The position numbers and the translations under genes were made by a program. Under the pieces are notes generated by a model, which had not been told where the DNA came from, searched no databases, and saw only the letters and a program-made list of their open reading frames with translations. DNA of 8,642 nucleotides, from contig JAQCGA010000138.1 in assembly GCA_027619145.1 (NCBI GenBank), positions 1 to 8,642 of the forward strand, in the 5' to 3' direction. This document shows positions 1 through 6,249 of this stretch, one piece after another. Within the stretch, counting starts at the first letter, position 1. Every line of letters starts with the position of its first letter. This DNA is from a bacterium (GTDB lineage Bacteria > Latescibacterota > UBA2968 > GCA-2709665).

Positions 1-44
1 CCATGGAGGCGTTGAAGAAACGCAAACACAAAGTACGTGGCTGA
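1..44 (+). pseudogene. Upstream coding segment of the aminotransferase, ending at an in-frame TGA
   Basis: Read in the frame of the downstream aminotransferase fragment, positions 3-41 encode MEALKKRKHKVRG, followed by TGA at 42-44 and then [12 protein letters not shown]. In alanine/serine-glyoxylate aminotransferases this stretch normally reads like Arg/Lys-rich helix, then Trp-Tyr-Leu-Asp, so the TGA sits exactly where a conserved Trp (TGG) is expected. A single G-to-A change explains it. The segment continues off the left edge, where the PLP-binding Lys and most of the large domain should lie. It could be a true nonsense mutation or a base-call error. Confidence 0.6.
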
Positions 45-59
45 TACCTGGACATTTCT

Positions 60-533
60 TTGCTGGACAAGTACTGGGGTCCCGAGCGGATGTATCACCA
101 TACGAGTTCGAGTACGATGAATTACGCATTGCTGGAAGCGTTGGAGTTAATTGAAGAGGAAGGGTTGCCGAATCGATTTGCACGGCACCAGAAAAACCAC
201 AGGGCGCTTGTTGCTGGCATCGAGGCGATGGGGCTGGGTATGCTGGTTGCACCGGAGCACCGGTTGCCCACGTTGAATACGGTAAAGATTCCGGACGGGG
301 TGGATGATGCGAAGGTGAGAGGGTACCTGCTGGAAACGTTTAATCTGGAAATTGGCGGTGGTCTGGGGGCGTTAAAAGGGAAAGTGTGGCGCGTGGGGCT
401 GATGGGATACAGTTCGTCCGCAGAAAACGTGTTGTTTTTCTTGTCTGCGCTGAATCGGGCGCTTGCACAGCAAGGGTGTGCAACGGATGTGGGCGCTGGC
501 CTTGAGGCCGCTATGGGTGTGCTGAATGTCTGA
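60..533 (+). CDS. Class V aminotransferase (alanine/serine-glyoxylate type), C-terminal part only
   Basis: This is the C-terminal domain of a PLP-dependent class V aminotransferase of the alanine/serine-pyruvate-glyoxylate group, which makes glycine from glyoxylate using alanine or serine as amino donor. Visible family marks, counted from the TTG at 60, are YHHT at residues 12-15, the small-domain start [12 protein letters not shown] (32-43), [15 protein letters not shown] (97-111) and GLMG (113-116). Arg111 matches the conserved Arg that holds the substrate carboxylate. The PLP Lys is not present because it lies beyond the left edge. The frame is also cut from its N-terminal half by TGA at 42-44. 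The TTG at 60 lies inside the domain, so it is merely the first start-like codon after the stop, and a peptide from here would not be an active enzyme. If the TGA is a sequencing error, this is the end of a normal gene of about 380 residues. The stop overlaps the methyltransferase start by 8 bp, suggesting cotranscription and coupled translation. Family assignment is firm, the exact substrate is not. Confidence 0.8.
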   Translation: MLDKYWGPERMYHHTSSSTMNYALLEALELIEEEGLPNRFARHQKNHRALVAGIEAMGLGMLVAPEHRLPTLNTVKIPDGVDDAKVRGYLLETFNLEIGGGLGALKGKVWRVGLMGYSSSAENVLFFLSALNRALAQQGCATDVGAGLEAAMGVLNV

Positions 534-1731
534 AATGGCCTACCCGGAAGTTCATCTCAAGCTGGGGCGCGAAAAGCAGATTTTCGAAGGGCACCCCTGG
601 GTATTTGCGGGGGCGGTGGCGCGCCGGCCGGAGTCGGCTGAGCCGGGGGGGATTGTGGATGTGATTGACGCACGCGGTCGTTTTGTGGCGCGCGGATATT
701 ACAACCCGAAGTCCTCCATCCCGGTCCGCTTACTCACGCGCGATGCAGAGCAGCGGATCGATCGTACATTTCTGATTCGGCGAATCCAGGAAGCGTACGA
801 TCTGCGGCGAAACTGGCTGGATTTGCGCAATACCAATGCCTACCGGGTGGTGCACGGCGAGAACGATTTTTTGCCAGGTTTGATTGTGGATCGGTACGCA
901 GATTTCCTGGTGGTGCAATTTCATACTCTGGGGATGGACCGGTTGCGCGATTTGATTCTGGAAGCGTTACAGGAGGTCATGACCGCTTCGGGGATATTTG
1001 AGCGCAGCGATGTGGGTACACGCCGTCCAGAGGGGCTTGAGACGCAGCCTGTCGGTTTGCTGGCTGGACAGGAACCACCGGAGTGGTTAGAAATTACGGA
1101 GTACAGAACGCGATTCTGGGTCGATTTGCGGGGCGGGCAAAAGACGGGATTCTTCCTGGATCAGCGGGAAAATCGTTTGGCGGCGCAAGGGTTCGCAAAA
1201 GGCCGAAGCGTACTCAATCTGTTCAGCTATTCGGGTGGGTTTTCCGTATACGCTGCCCGTGGTAAAGCCCAACGTGTGGTAAGTGTGGATGTGTCCGAAC
1301 CTGCGGTAGAACTGGCTCGGCGAAACCTGGAGCTGAACCGGCTGAATCCGGAAGATCATCCCTGTATTGCGGCCAATGTGTTCGACTATTTGAAAGAGTG
1401 TCGGACAGAAGAGATAAAGTACGATATGGTCATTGTAGATCCGCCGGCATTTGTGAAAAACCAGGAGGCGTTGGGGCGGGCAATGAAGGCGTATATCAGC
1501 TTGAATCGCCGGGCGATTGAGTTGCTGAATCCGGGCGGCGTATTGGTGAGCGCATCGTGTTCTACGCAGGTGGATTACGAAACGTTTTTCACCATCTTGA
1601 AGCACGCGGCAACGGCTGCAAAACGGGAAGTGCAAATTGTGAAGAGCCACCTCCAGGCGGTGGATCATCCGACTTCTACGGCGTTTCCCGAAGGCCGGTA
1701 TCTGAAGTGCCTGTTTGGCGTTGTGAGGTGA
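526..1731 (+). CDS. rlmI: RlmI-like class I SAM-dependent rRNA methyltransferase (23S rRNA m5C type)
   Basis: The 401-residue product has the length and domain order of RlmI/YccW, which methylates C5 of C1962 in 23S rRNA. An N-terminal PUA RNA-binding domain (about residues 6-80, with [10 protein letters not shown] near 22-31) is followed by a linker domain and a Rossmann methyltransferase domain. Key motifs are [14 protein letters not shown] (203-216), the SAM-binding loop [10 protein letters not shown] (229-238), the acidic SAM-ribose position in VVSVDVSE, motif IV DPPAF (305-309) and an SCS motif with Cys345, the likely catalytic cysteine. I chose the ATG at 526, which overlaps the preceding gene's stop; an in-frame ATG at 535 is an alternative, and neither has a strong Shine-Dalgarno, consistent with translational coupling. 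The product should be cytosolic, acting on ribosomal RNA or assembling subunits. Related subfamilies methylate other RNA sites, so the exact target nucleotide is inferred from similarity of architecture. Confidence 0.88.
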   Translation: MSEMAYPEVHLKLGREKQIFEGHPWVFAGAVARRPESAEPGGIVDVIDARGRFVARGYYNPKSSIPVRLLTRDAEQRIDRTFLIRRIQEAYDLRRNWLDLRNTNAYRVVHGENDFLPGLIVDRYADFLVVQFHTLGMDRLRDLILEALQEVMTASGIFERSDVGTRRPEGLETQPVGLLAGQEPPEWLEITEYRTRFWVDLRGGQKTGFFLDQRENRLAAQGFAKGRSVLNLFSYSGGFSVYAARGKAQRVVSVDVSEPAVELARRNLELNRLNPEDHPCIAANVFDYLKECRTEEIKYDMVIVDPPAFVKNQEALGRAMKAYISLNRRAIELLNPGGVLVSASCSTQVDYETFFTILKHAATAAKREVQIVKSHLQAVDHPTSTAFPEGRYLKCLFGVVR

Positions 1732-1732
1732 G

Positions 1733-2515
1733 TTAACGCAAGAGGTATTGCCAGTAAGAATAGAAGGAGAGACCGAAGCCCAGGGCGGTGACGGCCAGCA
1801 AGGCCAGGGTGAGGAGGATCAGGGCGCGACTTTCACCTCGTCCTGCGCCGGACACGAGGAGGCGAGAGGAGATCCAGCCGCCAATGAAACCACCTCCGTG
1901 GGCGAAGTTGTTCACGCCGCTCATGAAAAAGCCGAAGACGAAGAGGAGGATGGCCCATTGCCAGATCTGGCGCGTCATCATTGTCCCTGCGCTGCCTCCG
2001 CGTTGTCGGCCGTACACGATGAGGGCGGCCAGCAGGCCAAAGATAGAGCCGGATGCTCCAACCGTGGGAGCGCCTGAGAGTGCGTTGGAAAGGACGAATC
2101 CCAACACGCCCCCTACTGTGAAAATGATGAAGTATCGCACAGGGCCGTAGAGGTCGCCCACTTCGGGACCGAGCTGGCGAATCCAGAGGACGTTGAAGAG
2201 GATGTGCAGCAGGCCCCCGTGCAGGTAGATGGCGGTGAAGATGGTCCACCACTGGCCCTGGAGAGAGGCATACCCTCCGGTCATACCCAGGGCGTAAAGT
2301 GCTGGACCGCTGGGGCTGAGCATGCCAAATAATCCACCGCTGACGTTCAAGGCTTCGCCAAGGTCCAGAAGCAAGCTGAGCACAAACAGGGCGATGCAGG
2401 TGGTGGGGATGAGGGTGAGGATATCGATTTTACGACCGAAGGCTCGAGAGAGCGCGGGACCCAGTCCCCACAGTCCTGGGCGATAGGCGCCACAATGCGG
2501 GCAGGTTTTTTTCAT
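1733..2515 (-). CDS. Rhomboid-family intramembrane serine protease with N-terminal zinc-ribbon remnant
   Basis: This is a multi-pass inner-membrane protease of the rhomboid family, which cleaves membrane proteins within or next to their transmembrane helices. From the ATG at 2515 the product is 260 residues. The catalytic Ser155 lies in GASGSIFG (153-160) and the catalytic His206 in VNNFAHGGG (201-209). The conserved WWTIFTAIYLHGGLLHILFN segment (89-108) is the second core helix and L1 region. Hydrophobic helices at roughly 33-50, 90-112, 127-147, 152-168, 185-200 and 230-255 fit a six-helix core. The N-terminus carries a single CPHC (5-8) followed by YRPGLWGLG. Related bacterial rhomboids have two Cys pairs here, and the missing pair is found upstream in another frame (see 2513-2567). 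The ATG at 2515 has no visible Shine-Dalgarno, so it may not be the natural start. The gene ends 1 bp from the convergent methyltransferase gene. The substrate is unknown. Confidence 0.85.
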   Translation of the reverse strand: MKKTCPHCGAYRPGLWGLGPALSRAFGRKIDILTLIPTTCIALFVLSLLLDLGEALNVSGGLFGMLSPSGPALYALGMTGGYASLQGQWWTIFTAIYLHGGLLHILFNVLWIRQLGPEVGDLYGPVRYFIIFTVGGVLGFVLSNALSGAPTVGASGSIFGLLAALIVYGRQRGGSAGTMMTRQIWQWAILLFVFGFFMSGVNNFAHGGGFIGGWISSRLLVSGAGRGESRALILLTLALLAVTALGFGLSFYSYWQYLLR

Positions 2516-2567
2516 CGGTGCTGATGAGGCTGCGGCAGTTGGGGCAGATCATTGAAGAAGGAGGCAT
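2513..2567 (-). other. Out-of-frame first half of the rhomboid N-terminal zinc ribbon, with likely original start
   Basis: Reading leftwards from the ATG at 2567 gives MPPSSMICPNCRSLISTDEK, which contains a CPNC knuckle. It then meets GATG followed by seven A (2512-2506). One A fewer would join it in frame to TCPHCGAYRPGLWG of the rhomboid, giving a classic two-CxxC zinc ribbon. As written, this frame instead runs to a TAA at 2432-2430 (45 residues). A GGAAAG sequence lies 8 nt upstream of the ATG at 2567, a better ribosome site than anything before 2515. The break is therefore a real frameshift, a homopolymer sequencing error, or a slippage-dependent arrangement. I infer the fusion from general knowledge of zinc-ribbon rhomboids, not from an alignment. 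Confidence 0.6.
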
Positions 2568-2601
2568 GGGGTTTCTTTCCAGGAGATTGCGAAGTTGTGA
2601 G

Positions 2602-2690
2602 AGAAACAGGCAATGATCTATTGGGTCTGATAGAAACAGGATGGATTGAATGTACCGAAGTTTGAAATGATGTCAACCGTAAAACCTGTT
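2602..2690. repeat. Three AACAGG sites in the divergent intergenic region
   Basis: AGAAACAGG occurs at 2602-2610 and again at 2632-2640, exactly 30 bp apart in the same orientation. The inverted form CCTGTT occurs at 2685-2690. Relative to the rhomboid promoter, one copy lies just upstream of the -35 and the other two lie downstream of the predicted transcription start. The spacing of about three helical turns could suit a regulator, but six- to nine-base repeats in a short region can arise by chance. Confidence 0.25.
2649..2676 (-). promoter_or_regulatory. Sigma70-like promoter for the rhomboid gene
   Basis: On the minus strand a perfect TTGACA (2676-2671) is separated by 16 bp from TACATT (2654-2649, 4 of 6 to consensus). 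Transcription would begin near 2642, giving a leader of about 75 nt to the ATG at 2567 or about 127 nt to the ATG at 2515. It points towards the rhomboid gene and is the best minus-strand match in this intergenic region. Confidence 0.5.
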
Positions 2691-2721
2691 CACATGGTGT
2701 TGAAGGTTCGCGTGATGAGGC

Positions 2722-2750
2722 TTGCAAGTTGCCGGTCCGGTACCTATATT
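2722..2750 (+). promoter_or_regulatory. Candidate promoter for the heparinase-like gene
   Basis: TTGCAA (2722-2727, 4 of 6 to consensus) lies 17 bp before TATATT (2745-2750, 5 of 6). Transcription would begin near 2757, giving a leader of about 50 nt. The -10 falls in the loop of the terminator-like hairpin at 2732-2765, so a transcript begun here would not contain the hairpin and would bypass it. It is a candidate based on spacing and matches only. Confidence 0.35.
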
Positions 2751-2765
2751 GGGCCGGGTTTTTTT
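2732..2765 (+). terminator. Intrinsic-terminator-like hairpin in the upstream region of the heparinase-like gene
   Basis: CCGGTCC (2732-2738) pairs with GGGCCGG (2751-2757), seven pairs including one G-U, across a 12-nt loop. One G and then seven T (2759-2765) follow. This is the shape of a Rho-independent terminator for plus-strand transcription. No plus-strand protein gene lies just upstream, because the rhomboid runs the other way. It would therefore stop read-through or a short leader RNA before the heparinase-like gene, or act as an attenuator. Confidence 0.5.
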
Positions 2766-2806
2766 GTACATATATCGCTCTGAATATTTGTGAAAGGGGT
2801 GGAGAG

Positions 2807-4777
2807 ATGGATCGGAAATTTCTGGAGAAACGGATCAAGCATATTACAGATGAGGATTTGTTCAGTGCATTGAAGTTGGGCCTGCCGGGACTGAAACAGG
2901 TCCGCAAGGCCGTGCTTGAGGGAGATTACGATACTGCCCTGAGTGCCTGGCACGCGTATATGAAAAAGCGTTTGGCCCGGAACTCTGCTGTGGGAGAGGC
3001 GAATCGACGCGAGGATCAGAACCGGGTGAATGTGATTGAAGAAGCCGATCTGGTGGTGGCGCGGGATATTAAGTGCTGGGGGGGAATCCGGATTCAGTAC
3101 GATGGCGAGATTGATTTTTCTCGGAATTTGGGCGGTTCGTCGAATTATGGGTTTCATTATTTCGGATGGATGTCACCTCTGGCGGCGGCGTACCGGTTGA
3201 CGGGTGAGGAAAAGTATGCGCAGGCTTTTGTCGAAATTTTCATGCAATGGTACCGCCAGCGAGATCTGGTGGTGAGCGACCTCAACCGTCTTGACGTGAT
3301 CTGGTATGAACTGGGAACGAATCGGGCGCGTGTTTTCAGGGACCACTATTTTGCTACCATTCGGTCTGAAGCGGCACACAATTCTGAATTTCAGCGGATG
3401 TTTATGAAGACGATGCTGGGACACGCACGCTGGCTGTATCAGCATGAGACGGCGTACCAGCCCGGAAACTGGCAGGTGTTCGGTACACAGACGTTGACGG
3501 GGCTGGGAATTTCTTTTCCGGAGTTTCGGAAAGCCGGAATGTGGACCCGGCGTGGGTTGAAGTGGATTCTCGAACATACGCGACGAGATGTGTACGAAGA
3601 CGGGTGCCATAAAGAACGAGCGCCGCATTACCACCTGGGTGTTATACATAGTTTCTGGGATGTGTACAGAACCCTGATCGGTGTGCCGGATGTGAAGCGG
3701 CAGCGCGATGCGATTGCTCGGACAATGGAGCAGATGACGTTATGGACCCTGGGAATGCAGACGCCCAGTGGGCACAGCCCGACGGTGGGGGATTCGGAAT
3801 ATGACATTCCACAGGGAGATTATCTCCGGATGGGGCTGATTCGCCGGAACCCGGGTCTGGTCTGGGCATCGGGTGCCTCCAGAGCAAAAGTTCGGGAGGC
3901 GGCCGAGAACCTGGGTGTCAAAAAGCCCGTAGTGGGGCGAAAGCCCAAAGAAGCAACGGTGCATCACCTGTCTTCTGGGTTTGCCATTGTGAGGAGCGGA
4001 TGGGGAGAGAAAGATTTTTATTTTAATGTAAACTACGGGCCGTACGGGGGTGGGCACAGTCACAGTGAGGCGCTGGCGTTTCAGATGTGGGCCGGAGGAA
4101 GGCCCTTAGCGGTGGACTGCGGGCGAGGGGTTTCGTACGACGACCCGCTGCACCAGACCTGGTACAAGACGGTATATGCGCACAATACGGTGGCGGTGGA
4201 TGGGGAGGGGCCATCTATCAAGGGCAGGAAGGGGCGGGTGCTGTTCTGGGAGAAGACGAGAGATGTGGATTTTATGGGTCTGAGCCACCGTGGCTACGAA
4301 GAAATGGGTGTGCGCCACACGCGATGTCTGTTGTTGAATCGAAAGTACGGGTACGCCGTGGTGCTGGATTTCTTGACCGCTGGCGAAGATCATACGTACG
4401 AATGGATTCTGAATACACCGCGAAAAGTCAAGGTGAAGAAAGGGTTGGCACAGGGGGATGGGTTCAGTGTGATGGAAGCACAGCAAGGGCCGCGGTCGAA
4501 GATTGGCAAATCCACAGTGAAGATGGCATTGCCACTGGAAGGAAAAACGACGTGGGGAATGGAGCGGGAGGATGGGACGAATTTGAGGATAGAAAAAAAA
4601 GGAAGCTCAATGGAATACGCTGTTCTGATTGCTCCTTTCGACAAAGAATTACAGTTCGGCGTTGAGGCGGCTGGGGCTCGCTCTCGTTATCTCAAGGACA
4701 TTCTTGGTGAGGGGCCTGGCTTTCGGCACGCGTACCGGGTGGATTGTAAAACCGGCGAAATAACGTTAGGGAAATGA
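2807..4777 (+). CDS. Heparinase II/III-family protein (polysaccharide lyase-like)
   Basis: The 656-residue product has the architecture of heparinase II/III proteins: an N-terminal all-helical toroid domain and a C-terminal beta-sandwich. Family members break uronic-acid-containing polysaccharides by beta-elimination. Recognisable segments are GNWQVFGTQTLTGLGISFPEF (from residue 220; Asn221 could be the Asn that neutralises the uronate), EDGCHKERAPHYH (264-276; Tyr275 is a candidate catalytic base/acid), YGPYGGGHSHSEALAF (410-425; His417 and His419) and AHNTVAVDG (458-466). I chose the ATG at 2807 because AAGGGG lies 7 nt upstream and the family sequence starts there. A TTG extension to 2729 overlaps the hairpin and promoter. 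No signal peptide or lipobox is visible, which is unusual for secreted polysaccharide lyases and suggests cytosolic action on imported oligosaccharides, or export by another route. No transporter, sulfatase or other carbohydrate gene adjoins it, so the substrate (heparin-like, alginate or other) cannot be assigned. Confidence 0.8.
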   Translation: MDRKFLEKRIKHITDEDLFSALKLGLPGLKQVRKAVLEGDYDTALSAWHAYMKKRLARNSAVGEANRREDQNRVNVIEEADLVVARDIKCWGGIRIQYDGEIDFSRNLGGSSNYGFHYFGWMSPLAAAYRLTGEEKYAQAFVEIFMQWYRQRDLVVSDLNRLDVIWYELGTNRARVFRDHYFATIRSEAAHNSEFQRMFMKTMLGHARWLYQHETAYQPGNWQVFGTQTLTGLGISFPEFRKAGMWTRRGLKWILEHTRRDVYEDGCHKERAPHYHLGVIHSFWDVYRTLIGVPDVKRQRDAIARTMEQMTLWTLGMQTPSGHSPTVGDSEYDIPQGDYLRMGLIRRNPGLVWASGASRAKVREAAENLGVKKPVVGRKPKEATVHHLSSGFAIVRSGWGEKDFYFNVNYGPYGGGHSHSEALAFQMWAGGRPLAVDCGRGVSYDDPLHQTWYKTVYAHNTVAVDGEGPSIKGRKGRVLFWEKTRDVDFMGLSHRGYEEMGVRHTRCLLLNRKYGYAVVLDFLTAGEDHTYEWILNTPRKVKVKKGLAQGDGFSVMEAQQGPRSKIGKSTVKMALPLEGKTTWGMEREDGTNLRIEKKGSSMEYAVLIAPFDKELQFGVEAAGARSRYLKDILGEGPGFRHAYRVDCKTGEITLGK

Positions 4778-4782
4778 CAAAA

Positions 4783-4827
4783 AAACGGGGCGTCCTGGCT
4801 AATTCTAATGGCCGGGACGCCCCGTTT
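4783..4827. terminator. Bidirectional intrinsic terminator between convergent genes
   Basis: A 17-bp stem (4783-4799 with 4811-4827, one G-U pair) encloses an 11-nt loop. It lies 5 nt after the heparinase-like stop codon and 12 nt after the stop codon of the convergent aminotransferase. On the minus strand the stem runs into seven T (complement of 4779-4785), so termination of the aminotransferase transcript should be strong. On the plus strand only TTT follows, so it is weaker there. Confidence 0.85.
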
Positions 4828-4839
4828 CGAGCATAAAGA

Positions 4840-5994
4840 TCAGGATTTGAGGGCTTGCTGGACTTCTTTCCAGTTTTCGAGAATCAAAGAGAGGCCCTGC
4901 AGGATTTTCTCCTGGGCTTCTTCAGATGTGTGGCCCATCGCCGCAATGCGGAAGGCTCCGTCCTTTGTGGAGCCGTATCCGGGAGCGAGTTGTACGTTGA
5001 GCAGGGTTCGGGCGGCGGCTACGAAGTCCGGCCCGGAGACGCCTTTGGGCAGGTGGATCGCACTGACGGTAGGACTTTCGAAGCCGGGTTCTGCCAGGAG
5101 AGAGAGGCCGTGTTTTTCGGCCCATGTTCGGTGCAAACGGGTCAGGTTCTGGTGGCGTTCAAATCGCCGGTCGCCTTCGGCCTTCATTTCTTCCAGACGG
5201 GCAGCCAGGCAGTGGAGTGTGAGATCGGGCACGGTCATCGGGGTTTGCGACCCTTGAGCGCGGGAGGCCCATTCGACCAGGTCCAGGACGTAGCCCCGGT
5301 TTGGGACGGTTTCTGCGAGTTTGATGGCCCGGTCCGAGACGATCATAATGGAGCCAATGGCCGGAATAGAAAAGTCTTTTTGCAGGCTCCAGAGATAGTA
5401 ATCTGGACGGAGTTTGTTGATGCGCGTGTTCACGGCACCGGCGATGCTTACACCGTCAACTGCGATGAGCGTTTCAGGGTTCTGTTCCTGTGCGCTGGCG
5501 GCGAGGGATTCGACCGGGAGCATCACGCCGGTTGAGGTTTCGTTGTGGGTGAGGAGGACGATGCCGTAGTTTTTCTTGAGCGCCTCTCGCCAGTCTTCCG
5601 GGGAAATTCCCTGACCCCAGTCACATTTTAAGATGTCAATTTCGCGGCCGTGCTGCTGGAACACATTGGCCCATTTGGATGAAAATGCCCCCAGGTCCAT
5701 GCCCAGGGCCCGGCAGTCTGACGGGGTATTGACAACTGTCATTTCCCAGTTGTAGCTCCCCGTGTGACCAAAAATGAGCGGGGTGAATCCTTCCGGGATG
5801 TGGAAGAGTTCGCGCAGCAGGTCCACCACCTTTGCGTAGGCAGTTTTGAATTCGGATGAGCGGTGAGAGTAGGTGGCACGGTAGGATTTCAGGGCTTCTT
5901 CTACGGCAGGTGTCAGGGCGTGCGGGCCAGGTGCCCAAAGGGTTCGTTCGGGCAGGTGCAGGTCAGAAAATTGCTGTTTGAGTTCGGTGTTCAT
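4840..5994 (-). CDS. Class V PLP-dependent aminotransferase (alanine-glyoxylate / phosphoserine-like)
   Basis: The 384-residue product matches the full length of fold-type I class V aminotransferases in the serine/alanine-glyoxylate and phosphoserine groups. Visible marks are the N-terminal substrate loop APGPHALTPAVEEAL (21-35), YSHRSSEF (42-49), the PLP-phosphate-contacting GHTGS (76-80), HNETSTGVM (150-158), Asp180 in AVDGVSIAGA (pairs with the PLP ring nitrogen), and Lys206 in LWSLQKDFSIP, the expected Schiff-base lysine. A C-terminal YGSTKDGAFRIAAMGH segment (340-355) supplies the conserved substrate-carboxylate Arg349. The start ATG has AAAGGG 8 nt upstream. It is only distantly similar to the truncated aminotransferase at the left edge, so the two are not recent duplicates. 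It ends at a strong terminator and follows a tRNA-Gly gene on the same strand, separated by a large hairpin; no separate promoter is obvious. Donor and acceptor are not certain; glyoxylate to glycine, or phosphohydroxypyruvate to phosphoserine, are the leading options. Confidence 0.83.
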   Translation of the reverse strand: MNTELKQQFSDLHLPERTLWAPGPHALTPAVEEALKSYRATYSHRSSEFKTAYAKVVDLLRELFHIPEGFTPLIFGHTGSYNWEMTVVNTPSDCRALGMDLGAFSSKWANVFQQHGREIDILKCDWGQGISPEDWREALKKNYGIVLLTHNETSTGVMLPVESLAASAQEQNPETLIAVDGVSIAGAVNTRINKLRPDYYLWSLQKDFSIPAIGSIMIVSDRAIKLAETVPNRGYVLDLVEWASRAQGSQTPMTVPDLTLHCLAARLEEMKAEGDRRFERHQNLTRLHRTWAEKHGLSLLAEPGFESPTVSAIHLPKGVSGPDFVAAARTLLNVQLAPGYGSTKDGAFRIAAMGHTSEEAQEKILQGLSLILENWKEVQQALKS

Positions 5995-6028
5995 AACAGA
6001 AGCCCTTTTGAGAAATGGGTAAACCAGA

Positions 6029-6058
6029 AAGCCCGTTAAACTGACGTTTAACGGGCTT
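6029..6058 (-). terminator. Strong hairpin between tRNA-Gly and the aminotransferase
   Basis: A perfect 13-bp stem (6029-6041 with 6046-6058) closes on a 4-nt loop. On the minus strand it begins 15 nt after the CCA end of the tRNA and is followed by TTTCTGGTTT, a poor U-tract. The simplest reading is the tRNA terminator or 3' processing structure. It also lies in the leader of the aminotransferase, 34 nt before its ATG, so it could act as an attenuator. Confidence 0.6.
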
Positions 6059-6073
6059 CGTTGTGCAGTATAG

Positions 6074-6149
6074 TGGAGCGGGAAACGGGGCTCGAACCCG
6101 CGACCTCAACCTTGGCAAGGTTGCGCTCTACCAGCTGAGCTATTCCCGC
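6074..6149 (-). tRNA. tRNA-Gly (anticodon GCC)
   Basis: The 76-nt gene folds into a full cloverleaf. The acceptor stem is GCGGGAA/TTCCCGC with discriminator T and an encoded CCA. The D arm is GCTC-AGCTGGTA-GAGC and the anticodon stem is CAACC/GGTTG around TTGCCAA. The variable loop is five bases, and the T arm GCGGG-TTCGAGC-CCCGT contains one G-U pair. Anticodon GCC reads GGC and GGT glycine codons. It has its own promoter upstream (6181-6209) and lies on the same strand as the aminotransferase that follows. Confidence 0.98.
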
Positions 6150-6180
6150 TCACGGTCAAATTTTGTACTGGCAGGTGACA

Positions 6181-6209
6181 AATTTATATAAAGGCAGGGG
6201 CTTTGTCAA
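6181..6209 (-). promoter_or_regulatory. Promoter of tRNA-Gly
   Basis: A perfect TTGACA (6209-6204, minus strand) is followed by an AT-rich -10 region. It can be read as TAAATT (6186-6181) at 17-bp spacing or TATAAA (6188-6183) at 15-bp spacing. Transcription would start near 6175, giving a 5' leader of about 26 nt before the mature tRNA. Confidence 0.65.
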
Positions 6210-6244
6210 GGCAAATTTCCCTCCGGCCATCTACCTGATTTGCC
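6210..6244. repeat. Inverted repeat between the GGDEF gene stop and the tRNA promoter
   Basis: GGCAAAT (6210-6216) and ATTTGCC (6238-6244) form a 7-bp inverted repeat with a 21-nt gap. It lies 5 nt past the GGDEF gene stop codon and directly abuts the -35 of the tRNA promoter. No T-run follows, so it would be a poor intrinsic terminator; it may be a weak 3' structure or chance. Confidence 0.3.
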
Positions 6245-6249
6245 AGTAG

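Noticed and set aside
42..44. TGA read as Trp under an alternative genetic code
   Set aside because: Four genes in the window end on TGA at the expected family C-termini, and Trp is encoded by TGG throughout.
1087..1668. Minus-strand open frame of 193 codons
   Set aside because: It is antisense to the methyltransferase domain, whose motifs are clear on the plus strand; no motif or ribosome site supports it.
2729..2806. TTG-started N-terminal extension of the heparinase-like protein with a hydrophobic stretch (WAGFFCTYIALNIC)
   Set aside because: It looks faintly like a signal peptide, but it overlaps the hairpin and T-run, has no ribosome site, and the ATG at 2807 has a good one.
2512..2907. 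Minus-strand open frame of 131 codons across the divergent intergenic region
   Set aside because: It crosses the promoters, the hairpin and the heparinase-like start, and is in neither the zinc-ribbon frame nor the rhomboid frame.
4855..5535. Plus-strand open frame of 226 codons
   Set aside because: It is antisense to the full-length aminotransferase and resembles no protein family.
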